Shown here piece by piece: positions 16,940 to 26,196 of a DNA stretch of 64,000 nucleotides. The notes below the pieces were generated by a model, which saw only the letters and a program-made list of their open reading frames with translations, had not been told where the DNA came from and searched no databases. Position 1 is the first letter of the stretch. Each line of letters starts with the position of its first letter. The translations under genes were made by a program, and so were the position numbers. The stretch is from positions 62,001 to 126,000 of the forward strand of contig NZ_FOZS01000002.1 of assembly GCF_900116205.1 (NCBI RefSeq). The letters are read 5' to 3'. This stretch comes from Halostagnicola kamekurae (GTDB taxonomy: Archaea > Halobacteriota > Halobacteria > Halobacteriales > Natrialbaceae).

Positions 16940-18754
16940 TCAGACCGAGTAGTAGTACTCGCCTTCGCGTTTCTGCTCGCGATCCAACTGCGAATCCGGT
17001 TTGTTGATCCGCGGGCGCGAGGTCCGCTTGTCGCGACGGAACGTGATCTCGAGGTTCTCGAGGAAGTCGTTCATCCCCTCGCGCATCGGCTGTGGCGTTC
17101 CGGCGCGGCCTTCCACGGCGGGTTCGCCGTCGAAGACCATCAGGCGGTCCGCGAGCAGGTCGATCACGTACGTGTCGTGGTCGATCACGAGCACGGTGGC
17201 GTCTTGCATCTCGGCGTGGCGTCGGATCGCGCTCGTCGCCTGCACCCGCTGTTCGACGTCGAGGTGGGCCGACGGCTCGTCGAGCAAGTACAGGTCGGCG
17301 GTATCGGAGAGACAGGCCGCGATGGCCACCCGCTGGCGCTCGCCGCCCGAGAGGTCCGAGAGGTTCTGTTCCATGATCCGCTCGAGTTGCAGCGGCTGGG
17401 CGATTTCGGTGTTCCAGTGTGAGGAACCGAACTGGTCGGTGATCGACGAGAGGAACACGTCGACGCGCATGTGCTGGTCGATGGTGACGTACTGGGGTTT
17501 ATACGAGATGTCGAGGTCTAGGTCCGTTTCGCCCGTTGTGGGCTCGAGGTCGCCGGTGAGCAACTGGGCGAACGTCGACTTCCCGATGCCGTTCGGGCCG
17601 ACGATACCGAGCACTTCCCCTTCCATGATCTCGCCGCCCTCGACCGCGAGTTCGAATTCGCCGTCGCCGTAGGACTTCGTCATATCCGGATACTCGACGA
17701 GGGTGTCGCGGTGGGTCGCCGTCCGCGGGGCGTGTTCTTCGAACTCGATCTGGCTCGGGCGAATCCGCATGTTCTCGTTCTCGAGGTAACCCGAGAGGTA
17801 CTCGTTGATCCCGTTGCGGACCGATTTGGGCGTCGTGATGACACCGTAGGCACCGGGCTCACCGTAGGCGACGTGGAGGGTGTCACAGAGCAGGTCGAGA
17901 ATCGCGAGGTCGTGTTCGACGACCAGGACGGATTTGCCCTCCTCTTCGGCGAGTTCGCGGATGAGCCGCGCGGCGGTCACTCGCTGCCCGATGTCGAGGT
18001 ACGGCGTCACCTCGTCGAGGAAGTAGAAGTCGGTGTCCCGAGCCAGCGTGGCCGCGATGGCCACGCGCTGGAGTTCCCCGCCCGAGAGGTCGTCGATGGA
18101 CTGGTCCATGACCGGCCCGATCGAGAGTCGTTCGACCAGCGAGTCGAGCGCGCCGCGTTCGTCGGTTCGCTCGAGCAGTTCCCGCGTGTTGCCGTCGAAC
18201 TGGTTGGGGATCTGATCGACGTACTGGGGCTTTCTCGAGACAGTCACGTCGCCGTCGCGCACGTCTGCGATGTAGTCCTGCAGTTCGGTGCCGCGGTAGG
18301 CGTCGAGCACTTCTTCCCAGCCGGGCGATTCGTCGTATCGGCCGAGATTCGGCTCGAGTTCGCCCGCGAGGATGCGAACGGCAGTCGTCTTCCCGATCCC
18401 GTTCGGGCCGAGGATACCGGTCACCTGCCCTTCCTGTGGGGCGGGAAGCCCGTACAGGGAAAAGGCGTTCTCGCCGTAGCGGTGGACCGGATCGTCCTCG
18501 AGTTCCTGCGGGAGGTTGATGATCTCGATGGCGTCGAAGGGGCACTTCTCGACGCAGATACCGCAGGTTTCGCCGAGACAGATCTCCTCGGAGATGCGGA
18601 CCTGTTCCGGCTGGCCCTGGTCGGGTTCCTCGCCGCGGAGGGTGATACACTCCTTGCCCGTTCGGTTCGGCGGACAGTAGTTCTTGCACTCGTAGTTACA
18701 CCGATCCGGCTGGCATCGGTCTAGGTCTACGACGGCGATGCTATCGTCTGCCAT
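16940..18754 (-). CDS. Ribosome-recycling ATPase ABCE1/RLI
   Basis: A 604-residue ABCE1 (Rli1) protein, which splits 70S-type archaeal ribosomes after termination. The N-terminal ferredoxin-like domain has two [4Fe-4S] Cys sets (C14, C19, C23, C27 and C59, C64, C67, C71). Two ATPase domains follow: Walker A GPNGIGKTT at 116-124 and a second GPNGIGKST near 400, each with a signature motif (DLSGGELQRV and DLSGGERQRV) and Walker B. ATG 18754 is preferred over upstream frame extension, giving the standard MADDSIAVVDLDRC start. It follows the EMC6-like gene by two bases, so the pair forms an operon. Confidence 0.96.
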   Translation of the reverse strand: MADDSIAVVDLDRCQPDRCNYECKNYCPPNRTGKECITLRGEEPDQGQPEQVRISEEICLGETCGICVEKCPFDAIEIINLPQELEDDPVHRYGENAFSLYGLPAPQEGQVTGILGPNGIGKTTAVRILAGELEPNLGRYDESPGWEEVLDAYRGTELQDYIADVRDGDVTVSRKPQYVDQIPNQFDGNTRELLERTDERGALDSLVERLSIGPVMDQSIDDLSGGELQRVAIAATLARDTDFYFLDEVTPYLDIGQRVTAARLIRELAEEEGKSVLVVEHDLAILDLLCDTLHVAYGEPGAYGVITTPKSVRNGINEYLSGYLENENMRIRPSQIEFEEHAPRTATHRDTLVEYPDMTKSYGDGEFELAVEGGEIMEGEVLGIVGPNGIGKSTFAQLLTGDLEPTTGETDLDLDISYKPQYVTIDQHMRVDVFLSSITDQFGSSHWNTEIAQPLQLERIMEQNLSDLSGGERQRVAIAACLSDTADLYLLDEPSAHLDVEQRVQATSAIRRHAEMQDATVLVIDHDTYVIDLLADRLMVFDGEPAVEGRAGTPQPMREGMNDFLENLEITFRRDKRTSRPRINKPDSQLDREQKREGEYYYSV

Positions 18755-18756
18755 CG

Positions 18757-19074
18757 TCAGATCGTGACCCCCGTGGTGAGCAGGATTCCCCACGTCACGA
18801 ACCACAGGGAGAAGGTCATGAACGCGATGAACAGGTAGTGTTTGGCTCCGAACTCGTCCTCGTTGTAGATTCCGGAGAGCTTGATGAGTGGGAACTGAAT
18901 CACGATCGCTCCGAGGACGACCAATAGCGCCTCCTGGTTTTGCGCGCCCGCCTCGCCGGTCCCGTACAGCGAGAGGCAGACGAACGCGGTTGCGACCCCG
19001 AGCAGCGCTGACAGCGCCGTCACGCTGACCGAGCGTATGTGCTCGTATCGGTCGCTAATCGATTCCGTCGACAT
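18757..19074 (-). CDS. Small three-helix membrane protein, EMC6-like
   Basis: A 105-residue membrane protein with three predicted helices (about 17-36, 47-65 and 80-101) and a conserved-looking FMTFSLWFVTWGILLTT end. It resembles the archaeal EMC6-like small membrane proteins related to the ER membrane complex subunit EMC6; this assignment is from pattern memory and moderate. Its stop lies two bases before the RLI start, so the two genes are co-transcribed, linking a possible membrane-insertion factor with ribosome recycling. ATG at 19074. Confidence 0.72.
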   Translation of the reverse strand: MSTESISDRYEHIRSVSVTALSALLGVATAFVCLSLYGTGEAGAQNQEALLVVLGAIVIQFPLIKLSGIYNEDEFGAKHYLFIAFMTFSLWFVTWGILLTTGVTI

Positions 19075-19216
19075 ACGCCGAACTCAGTCGCCGTCGGTGA
19101 AAAGCCGTTCGCATTGGCTGGGACGCGATTTAGTGATCCGAGTCGTCCTCGAGACGTCCCGAGGACGCACCCTAAATCGCAATATTAATCATTATCGTTT
19201 AGAGAGAACGTGCTGT

Positions 19217-20827
19217 ATGGAGACACCACTGCTCGTCACGGATTTTCTGGATCAGGCGCGGACGTACTACGCGGAGGAGGAGGCGATCGTCGGCGCGGAC
19301 GGCGATCGATTCACCTACGGGGAGTTCGGCGAGCGAGCCGATCGGTTCTCCGCGGCGTTACGGGATCGTGGCGTCGAGAAGGGCGACCGGGTCGCGGTGC
19401 TCGATCCGAACACCCACTACCACCTCGAGGCGGCCTACGGAGCCATGCAGATCGGCGCGGTCCACACGCCGCTTAACTACCGGCTGACGCCGTCGGATTA
19501 CGAGTACATCCTCTCGGACGCCGGCGTCGACGTCGTCGTCGCCGACTACGAGTACGCGGAGAAAATAGAGACGATTCGCGAGGACGTGCCGACCGAGACG
19601 TTTATCACGAACGACGCGGACGCGGTTGACGGCCGCTGGGAGTCGTTCGACGACGCCCTCGAAGCGGCGAGTCCCGAGTACGACCGACCGGAGATGGCCG
19701 AGGACGACGTTATCACGATCAACTACACGTCGGGGACGACGGGCGATCCGAAGGGCGTCTGTCGAACCCATCGGACCGAAACGCTGCACGCGTACCTCGT
19801 CTCGATCTATCACGAGCTCACCGACGACGACGTCTACCTCTGGACCCTGCCGATGTTCCACGTCAACGGCTGGGGACACATCTACGCCGTGACCGGGATC
19901 GGCGCGACGCACGTCTGCACGCGCGGGGTCTCGCCAGACTCCGTCGTCGAGACGATAACGAGCGAAGACGTCTCGTTCCTGTGTGCCGCCCCCGCCGTCC
20001 TCAACCAGTTGCTCGAGTACTACGAGTCCGAGGGCCAGCCCGCGATGGCCGGGGCGAACGACGTCCGGGTGACGACCGCCGGCAGCGCGCCGCCGGAGGC
20101 CACGATCCGCGCCGTCGAAGACGAGTTCGACTGGTATCTCAAACACCTCTACGGGGCGACCGAGACCGGCCCGCTGATCACGATCTCGGACGCCAAACGC
20201 CTCATCGACGAGGAGAACCGCCTCGAGATAAAGAAACGCCAGGGCTTTGGCATCCTCGGGAGCGACGTTCGCGTCGTCGACGAGGACGGGGAGGACGTTC
20301 CGCGCGACGACGAGACGCTCGGGGAAGTCGTCGTTCGTGGTAATCAGGTGATGGACCGCTACTGGAACAAGCCCGAGGCGACCGAGGAGGCCTTCTCGGA
20401 CCGTCTCGAGGGCTACTACCACATGGGCGATCTGGCGACCGTCGACGAGAACGGCATGATCGCGATCCGGGATCGGAAGAAAGACATCATCGTCTCCGGC
20501 GGCGAGAACATCTCGAGCATCGAACTCGAGGACGCGCTGTTCGACCACGACGCGGTCGCGGACGTGGCTGTGATCCCGGCGCCGAGCGACGAGTGGGGTG
20601 AGACGCCGAAGGCGTTCGTCGTCCCATCGTCGGGGGATGTCGCCAACCCGCCGGTTTCGGCCGACGAACTGACCGCCTACACGCGAGCGGAACTCGCGAG
20701 TTACAAGGCCGTTCGCCGAATCGAGTACGTCGAAACGCTCCCGAAAACCGCGACCGGAAAGACCCAGAAGTACGAACTCAGAGAGCAGGAGTGGGCCGAC
20801 GAGGACCGACTGATCGGTGAAGGGTAG
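19217..20827 (+). CDS. Acyl-CoA synthetase (AMP-forming)
   Basis: A 536-residue ANL-superfamily ligase that activates a carboxylic acid to its acyl-CoA through an acyl-AMP. The P-loop YTSGTTGDPKG is at 170-180. Further motifs are YGATETGP (A5), GYYHMGDLA (A7), RKKDIIVSGGENISSIELE (A8) and the C-terminal lysine in LPKTATGK (A10). Sequence of these motifs resembles medium/long-chain fatty-acid-CoA ligases of haloarchaea; the exact chain is not predictable. The frame opens at 19037, but ATG 19217 is preferred, with an ATTAATCATTATC promoter about 30 bases upstream. Confidence 0.9.
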   Translation: METPLLVTDFLDQARTYYAEEEAIVGADGDRFTYGEFGERADRFSAALRDRGVEKGDRVAVLDPNTHYHLEAAYGAMQIGAVHTPLNYRLTPSDYEYILSDAGVDVVVADYEYAEKIETIREDVPTETFITNDADAVDGRWESFDDALEAASPEYDRPEMAEDDVITINYTSGTTGDPKGVCRTHRTETLHAYLVSIYHELTDDDVYLWTLPMFHVNGWGHIYAVTGIGATHVCTRGVSPDSVVETITSEDVSFLCAAPAVLNQLLEYYESEGQPAMAGANDVRVTTAGSAPPEATIRAVEDEFDWYLKHLYGATETGPLITISDAKRLIDEENRLEIKKRQGFGILGSDVRVVDEDGEDVPRDDETLGEVVVRGNQVMDRYWNKPEATEEAFSDRLEGYYHMGDLATVDENGMIAIRDRKKDIIVSGGENISSIELEDALFDHDAVADVAVIPAPSDEWGETPKAFVVPSSGDVANPPVSADELTAYTRAELASYKAVRRIEYVETLPKTATGKTQKYELREQEWADEDRLIGEG

Positions 20828-21160
20828 TCCGAGGCCCTTCGCGGGCCACGAGGGGCCAGGGACGACGTTTCGCCCGTATATTCAACAGGCTCAGTCGTTT
20901 GCGTCGTGTCCGCAGACGGTTTTGGGCCGCTTTCGATCTCCGAACGGTTCCCCCGATCTCGTGTGAATTCTGCCCGACGTGAACTGATTCGACAGTTGCG
21001 TCCGACTTACAACGGGTCCTGACTGACTGGTCAATTAGCTCGATATCCCGCTCGTAACGACCCATAACGGTATTTTTCGATCATTTATTTCGAATACTTA
21101 CGTCCGAACCACTCGAGTAAGGCTCAACTTTTATGCGTCTGGGAGTTTTCGATTCGTAGT
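20828..21160. other. 333-bp intergenic region with one promoter
   Basis: No convincing gene is seen. The right end carries a CTTTTATGC box about 28 bases before the HTH gene's ATG. The middle is AT-richer (TATTTTTCGATCATTTATTTCG). A minus-strand frame of 95 codons across the acyl-CoA synthetase end is basic and poorly haloarchaeal in composition, and is judged non-coding. Confidence 0.5.
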
Positions 21161-21457
21161 ATGGAAGAGACCGACGGAGAGGAAATCGAAGACCTGCCGC
21201 CGAGCGCCAAACTCGTTTTCAAAGTGCTCGAGTACGATGGTCCGTTGACCCAGAAACAGATCGTTCAGGAGTCGATGCTCTCTGCTCGAACCGTTCGCTA
21301 CGCCCTCGAGCGACTCGAGGACATCGGCATCGTCGACGAGGACATCTACTTCGCGGACGCGCGCCAGAGCCTGTATCGGATCGAGGAACCGGTCGCGGCC
21401 GACGGTAACGGCGTCGAGGAGGCCCCCGCGGAGAAAGACGCCTGCTGTGCCGAGTAA
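21161..21457 (+). CDS. Winged-helix transcriptional regulator
   Basis: A 98-residue protein with a MarR/TrmB-like winged helix at residues 12-68: helix SAKLVFKVLEYDG, turn LTQKQIVQES, recognition helix SARTVRYALERLEDIGIV and a wing DIYFADARQSLYRI. The acidic tail ends in DACCAE, a Cys pair that could sense metal or redox state (inference). The gene is leaderless: a CTTTTATGC box sits 26-34 bases before the ATG. The targets are unknown; the next gene, a membrane protein 61 bases downstream on the same strand, is the obvious candidate. Confidence 0.8.
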   Translation: MEETDGEEIEDLPPSAKLVFKVLEYDGPLTQKQIVQESMLSARTVRYALERLEDIGIVDEDIYFADARQSLYRIEEPVAADGNGVEEAPAEKDACCAE

Positions 21458-21518
21458 TCGGCCTCGAGCGTAATCGGGAGAGCGGCAGGATTATTTTCGC
21501 GCGGTGACGTTCTCGTCT

Positions 21519-21935
21519 ATGGACAAAGAGCGACTTCCACAGTGGGGCTGGCTGTTACTCGGGTTGTTCGCGATGGCGGTTTTCGCGCAACTGCTCAACG
21601 CCTTCGTACTCGGCCGAATCGGCCTGCCGCCGGAGTACTACGTCGTGACGCTCATCAGCGGAATGTCACTCGTCGTCATCTACGTCAGCGTCTGGTACGA
21701 AGACGACCGCGCCGCCTACTGGGAGGGCTCTTCGGCGAGTTACTTCGGCGACGTCTTTTTCGTAGTGGTCGGCTCGGCTATCGCCGCCGGGTTTGCCGTC
21801 GCGGTGACACTCGAAGCCGGACTGGGCCGACTCGTTCGTGAACTACTCGCGATGATCGCCGGATTCGTGACCGCCTGGGGGGCGTTCTACTGGCGAAATA
21901 CCGGCCTGTACCGGTCCGACGACGACTCGCGATAA
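21519..21935 (+). CDS. Four-helix membrane protein, unknown function
   Basis: A 138-residue membrane protein with helices at about 11-31, 44-62, 82-102 and 105-125, and a charged C-terminus. I do not recognise a family. A GTG at 21504 in frame is possible, but ATG 21519 is preferred, because an AT-rich GATTATTTTCGC lies 25-35 bases before it. It lies just after the winged-helix regulator and is convergent with nadE. Confidence 0.65.
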   Translation: MDKERLPQWGWLLLGLFAMAVFAQLLNAFVLGRIGLPPEYYVVTLISGMSLVVIYVSVWYEDDRAAYWEGSSASYFGDVFFVVVGSAIAAGFAVAVTLEAGLGRLVRELLAMIAGFVTAWGAFYWRNTGLYRSDDDSR

Positions 21936-21956
21936 TCGGACTCACGAGGGTTCGCG

Positions 21957-22829
21957 TTAGAGCCGCTTTCCGTCGCCGATACCTGGGGTCTGTAGGATGG
22001 TCCGCTTGTGTTTGGACGAGTCGTACATCCCCAACACTTCCCGTGCGGTATCCCGGTCGATACCCATCTCGTCGGCGGCGTGCTCGAGCGATTGACCTCG
22101 GTCGACGACACGCTCGAGGAGGGGATCGATGACGGCGTAGGGGGCCCCGAGTTCGTCCGCGTCGGTCTGGCCGACGTAAAAGCCAGCCGTCGGTTCCTTG
22201 TCGATGATCCTATCGGGAACGTCGAGGTAGTCCGCGAGCGCGCGCACCTCGGTCTTGTAGAGGTCGCCGATCGGATACCAGTCGGCGGCGCCGTCGCCGT
22301 ACTTCGTGAAGTACCCCAGCAGCGACTCGGAGCGGTTCGCCGTTCCTAGGACGATCCGCGACTGGCGGTTGGCCGCGTAGTACAGGGTAACCATCCGCAT
22401 GCGGGCAGCCACGTTCCCGAGCGCGTGGTTTCGCTGGTTCGGACGGGACAGCGACTCTCGGTCCGGCTCGAGCGCCGGCGAGATCGACTCGTCGAACGCG
22501 TCGATCAGCGACCGGAGGTGGATCTCGCGAAAGTCGATCTCGCGGTTCTCGGCGACCGCTCGAGCGTCGACCATCCCCGCCTGTTCGGTCTTGTGGTAGG
22601 GCATCCCGAGCGCGAGGACGTTCTCGCCCCCGACCGCGTCGGCGGCCAGCGTCGCGGTCAGCGTCGAGTCGACGCCGCCGCTCATCGCGACGACGACCCC
22701 GTCGGCACCCGCCTCGGTGACCAGCGATTCGACGGACGATGTGATCCGTTCGTACACCGCCGCCAGACTCTCCCGGTCGGTCAGGAACGGCCGTCCGTCC
22801 GACTCGAGGTCGGCGTCCTCAGTTGGCAT
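21957..22829 (-). CDS. nadE: NAD+ synthase (ammonia-dependent type)
   Basis: A 290-residue NAD synthetase converting nicotinic acid adenine dinucleotide to NAD+ with ATP and ammonia. The ATP-pyrophosphatase P-loop SGGVDST is at 50-56, and further family motifs are GTANRSE and LGYFTKYGDGAADWYPIGDLYKTEV in the middle. There is no glutaminase domain, so it uses free ammonia or a separate glutaminase. ATG 22829 was chosen over an in-frame GTG three codons upstream. It is a single gene. Confidence 0.94.
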   Translation of the reverse strand: MPTEDADLESDGRPFLTDRESLAAVYERITSSVESLVTEAGADGVVVAMSGGVDSTLTATLAADAVGGENVLALGMPYHKTEQAGMVDARAVAENREIDFREIHLRSLIDAFDESISPALEPDRESLSRPNQRNHALGNVAARMRMVTLYYAANRQSRIVLGTANRSESLLGYFTKYGDGAADWYPIGDLYKTEVRALADYLDVPDRIIDKEPTAGFYVGQTDADELGAPYAVIDPLLERVVDRGQSLEHAADEMGIDRDTAREVLGMYDSSKHKRTILQTPGIGDGKRL

Positions 22830-23085
22830 GCAGTTCACCGCTGCAGCGCAGCACGTACCCCGTCATTTGATGACTGAATCGAGATGCTACTCGTATAAAG
22901 GAGTGCGCCTTAAACAACTAGTAGCGAGAAAGGGCGTCGGGCTCTCACTCGATTCGCTGGAGTGAGCAGTAGATGCTTCTCGAGAACCCTCCATGGTTCG
23001 AAGCAGTTTTTCGCCTCGAGCTACCCGGACGCTCAAAATCTGAAAACCGCTTCCCACGTATCGTTTCGAGCGCTCTTGTTCGTCT

Positions 23086-23358
23086 CTATTCCGTCTTCAC
23101 GAACTTCGCTGTGCCGTCCTGATTGACGGTGATTCGATACGTTCTGTAACTGAATTCGATTATCATCTGTGCTTCGGGCGCGGGCGGATCGGAAAAGAGG
23201 TTTTTGAGAACGCCGTCGATACAGTTGTACATCGGTGGCAGTTCGCTTTGATCGATTCCCTCGAGACTGGCGACGATTTCTACGATCTGTACGGTCGGCG
23301 TCTCGCCGTCCGTGTCCAGCTCTCGACGAATGACTTCGGCATCAGTTTGATCTGCCAT
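23086..23358 (-). CDS. HalOD1 output-domain protein
   Basis: A 90-residue protein that consists of one HalOD1 domain, a haloarchaeal output domain found alone or behind receiver domains and thought to act in signalling. Characteristic features are the N-terminal VxIVEIVASLEGID region, the LPPMYNCIDGVLKNLF helix and a final beta hairpin (MIIEFSYRTYRITVNQDG). ATG 23358 is preferred over GTG 23382. It lies near the left end of element A. The partner sensor is not obvious here. Confidence 0.83.
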   Translation of the reverse strand: MADQTDAEVIRRELDTDGETPTVQIVEIVASLEGIDQSELPPMYNCIDGVLKNLFSDPPAPEAQMIIEFSYRTYRITVNQDGTAKFVKTE

Positions 23359-23486
23359 CGTGGCACTTGCTAATGTGAACACCCACTATAGGTCTTGGTC
23401 TATATAAATTGAATATTAAAACTTCTATCTATTTATATGGAATCAATTAACGGTCTTGTACTGTCGATGAAAGCGTTATTTCACGC

Positions 23487-23970
23487 GTAACAGTAGATAA
23501 TAGCACGTTTTCTTTATCCAGTACTATTCCTGAAACTGAATCGGGTAATTCAGTAACTACGGATACGAACTGAGCGTTACTGATAGACTTCTCGAGGAAA
23601 ACATATAGTGATACAGGTAGAATTGATAACGAGATGGCACTCAATCACCTCCAACACCGCCGCCCGCTAGCAACGTCCAGTGTGGTCTATTTTGGTTCTG
23701 TACTCATAATTGGTCTCCCCGTCACGTTTTTTGTTTACGAGTTTTTTGCAGGGATACTCCGTCTCCTCCAACTCAATTGGCTTGTTACCTCTGCTGCAGG
23801 AATCACAGTCCTTGCCGCAGCGTTTGTAGTCGGTATGTGGGTCGCTGGCCACGTCGCCGAGCGGGTCGTCAATAGATTCTCTTAAACAGCCCGATAGTAC
23901 GTCCCTCTCCTGTACCACTGGATTTCACGACGAGCTCTGGATAAAGAAACCGTATTACCAACTACTGGAC
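23487..23970. mobile_element. Element A: 484-bp segment bounded by imperfect inverted repeats, with one small membrane-protein gene
   Basis: The left end (23487-23521) reads GTAACAGTAGATAATAGCAC... and ends in TCTTTATCCAG. The right end (23935-23970), read on the minus strand, is GTCCAGTAGTTGGTAATACGG...TTTATCCAGAG. The two ends match each other in an inverted sense. More strikingly, the left end matches the left end of the 61,816-62,777 element for about 85 bases, and the right end matches its right end for about 65 bases. Between them is one small gene (23634-23885) and no transposase. A non-autonomous mobile element is the simplest reading, but no clear target duplication was found. Confidence 0.5.
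23634..23885 (+). CDS. Small two-helix membrane protein inside element A
   Basis: An 83-residue protein with two hydrophobic segments (about 15-37 and 47-72) and a basic N-terminus (HLQHRRPLA). No family is recognised. The AT-rich box ACATATAGTG sits 25-34 bases upstream of the ATG, so it has its own promoter. It is flanked by the two inverted ends of element A and codon use is less GC-rich than its neighbours, both suggesting acquired DNA. A role in the host or in the element is unknown. Confidence 0.6.
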   Translation: MALNHLQHRRPLATSSVVYFGSVLIIGLPVTFFVYEFFAGILRLLQLNWLVTSAAGITVLAAAFVVGMWVAGHVAERVVNRFS

Positions 23971-24108
23971 GTGCGTTTTTCGCTGACTCGTCCATTCGGC
24001 TTGTCTGCTCTCGATTCCAAAAACGCTGTTACCACCGTTTTCAGGCCTGCCCTCGCCCCTTCTGTAAAACGGCCGCTCGTTCGCTTCGCTCACTCGCAGT
24101 CGGAGTTC

Positions 24109-26010
24109 TTACGACGGAACGACGGTGATCGGATCTTTCTGGTCGATCGCCTGCTCAAGTTCATCCGCAATGGCACTCCCTCGAGACACCTGTATTTCGC
24201 CGCCGCGGCTCACCGTCGCCGTGAACAGGTACTCGCCGTTTGCCTGCACTTCGACGGTCTCGCTCTGGTGGCCGTCGACGGGGACGACGATGTGCCTCGA
24301 GGTAATCTCGGGCTGGACGATCTGCCCGGCGGACTGGCCGCCATCTGCCCCGCCGCTTGCGTCTGCGGGGCCGCTTCCGCCAGCATGTCGGGTTCCGCCG
24401 CCTCCGCCCGCCCCGGCGTGGGGGTTCTCGTCGTGGGTCCGAACGTCGATGTCGATGCCGAGCCGGTTCTCGACGTCGTTGATCCGACCGCCGCCCTTCC
24501 CGATGACGCTCGAGATGTCGTCGTCGGTGACGTAGACGACCGCCCGGTCCTGGCCCTTGAGCTGGACGTCGACGTAGCCGTGGGCGATCGAGCGAATCTC
24601 CCGTTCGATCTCCTGTTTGGCGATGCGGTCGACGCCGGATTCCGAACCGGGCCCGCCCTCGTCGTCGTCGAGCGGGACGGTGACGACCTGTCGGTTGAAC
24701 GTGTAGATCTCGTACTCAGGAACGCCGGTTTCGAACTCCGTGACCTGAATCACCGGCCGGGCGAGGTCCTCCTCGGTGAGCCCCGCGGGGACCTTGACCT
24801 CCGTCCGGACGTCGTAGACCTTTGCGACTTCCCCGGCCTCGATGTAGACGACGGTGTCGACGACCTGCGGGATCATCCCGAGTTCGACCCGACCGATGAG
24901 CCGCTGGAGGGCGTCGATCGGCCGCGTGGCGTGGACGACGCCGAGCATGCCGACGCCCGCGAGTCGCATGTCCGCGAAGACCTCGAAGTCGTTGGTCTTT
25001 CGCACCTCGTCGTAGATGGTGTAGTCGGGTCGGACCATCAACAGGGCGTCCGCGGTCTTTTCCATCTCGCCGCCGAGTTCGGTGTACTGGGTGATCTCGG
25101 GACCGACCTGCAGGTCCCGGGGCTTTTCCATCGTCTTCACCGAGTAATCGTTCTCGGAGATGTACCGCGCCACCGCCTGCGCGAACGTCGACTTGCCCGC
25201 CCCCGGCGCGCCGGAGATCAGGACCCCGCGCTGGTGCTCGAGCAGTCGATCTTTCAACTCGTCGGCGTGCTCGTAGTCCTCGATGTCGGTCTGGGCGATC
25301 GGTCGAACGGCGGTGATCTCGATGCCGTCCGAGAAGGGCGGTCGAGCGATGGCGATCCGGAAGTCCCGGAACTGGACGATCTGCATGCCCGGCTCTTTCA
25401 GTTCGATAAAGCCGTCGCTCGACTCCTTGGCCCCGTCGACGACCTCGCGGGCGTACTCGTCCATCGTCGCCTCATCGAGCGGCTCGTCGGCGATCTCCTC
25501 GTAGCGCATCTCGCCGAGCGCGCCGCGTTTGGCCATCGGTACCGTGTCCGTCTTGAGGTGGACGCTCATCGTCTCCTCGTCGAAGTAGTCCTCGACGGTG
25601 AGGGTGCCCACTTCCCGAGTCTCGGGCGAGACGTACTCGACCTCGAGGCCTTTCGCTCGCGCGACCTCAGCCTGGACGATGTCGCTCGTGATGAAGGTGG
25701 CCTCGAGTTCCTCGGCCAGATCTCGGATCAGGGCGTCGATCTCGCCCTCGGAGGCGTGGCCGCGTTCGATGGCGTTGGGCCGTTCACCGACGTACTCCAC
25801 GTCGACGACGCCGTCGTCGGCGAGATCGGCCAGCCGCTTGAGTTCCGAGAGGCCGTCCCAGCCGCTATCGTAGCCGTCGTTGGCCTGCGCCTCGAGTTCC
25901 GCGACGACGGGTTCCGGTATCGAAACCGTCGCTCCCTCGAACTGCCCGTCTTCGATCGTCTTCGAGACGCGGCCGTCGATGACCACGCTCGTGTCCGGCA
26001 CGACGTTCAT
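24109..26010 (-). CDS. PINc/VapC-type ATPase with PilT-like and KH domains
   Basis: A 633-residue conserved archaeal ATPase. The N-terminal PIN nuclease domain (1-125) keeps acidic residues typical of the metal site (Asp6, Glu39, Asp110). A PilT/VirB11-like ATPase follows with P-loop GAPGAGKST at 267-275, Walker B-like DYTIYDEVR and a His box (GVVHATR). Near 490-515 there is a KH domain (SVIGKGGGRINDVENRLG). A Gly/Ala-rich linker (about 525-560) precedes a C-terminal extension. Function is unknown; RNA processing or assembly of a membrane machine has been suggested for the family. Stand-alone gene. Confidence 0.92.
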   Translation of the reverse strand: MNVVPDTSVVIDGRVSKTIEDGQFEGATVSIPEPVVAELEAQANDGYDSGWDGLSELKRLADLADDGVVDVEYVGERPNAIERGHASEGEIDALIRDLAEELEATFITSDIVQAEVARAKGLEVEYVSPETREVGTLTVEDYFDEETMSVHLKTDTVPMAKRGALGEMRYEEIADEPLDEATMDEYAREVVDGAKESSDGFIELKEPGMQIVQFRDFRIAIARPPFSDGIEITAVRPIAQTDIEDYEHADELKDRLLEHQRGVLISGAPGAGKSTFAQAVARYISENDYSVKTMEKPRDLQVGPEITQYTELGGEMEKTADALLMVRPDYTIYDEVRKTNDFEVFADMRLAGVGMLGVVHATRPIDALQRLIGRVELGMIPQVVDTVVYIEAGEVAKVYDVRTEVKVPAGLTEEDLARPVIQVTEFETGVPEYEIYTFNRQVVTVPLDDDEGGPGSESGVDRIAKQEIEREIRSIAHGYVDVQLKGQDRAVVYVTDDDISSVIGKGGGRINDVENRLGIDIDVRTHDENPHAGAGGGGGTRHAGGSGPADASGGADGGQSAGQIVQPEITSRHIVVPVDGHQSETVEVQANGEYLFTATVSRGGEIQVSRGSAIADELEQAIDQKDPITVVPS

Positions 26011-26196
26011 GTGTCAATCTACGGTACCCGACGCCAATAAGGGTGTTCAACGAGCGGGACGGTGGTTGGCGGGCTCGAGCGCTATTCGCGAACCGTCGAA
26101 GTCGAGTCGCCGACTAACGGGGGTACGCTGAGTCGATGCGGTCTCACTTCGATGTGTTCCGGTGGAACGAACACCCTCGAGACCGTACCGCTCGCT

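Noticed and set aside
20778-21065. 95-codon minus-strand frame
   Set aside because: Basic composition, overlaps the end of the acyl-CoA synthetase gene and has no domain.
23447-23644. 65-codon minus-strand frame in element A
   Set aside because: It covers the left end repeat and lacks a start signal and coding-like codons.
23971-26040. 689-codon plus-strand open frame
   Set aside because: It is antisense to the clear PIN-ATPase-KH gene over nearly its whole length. Its Val/Asp/Arg-heavy sequence shows no motif and follows from the codon bias of the real gene.
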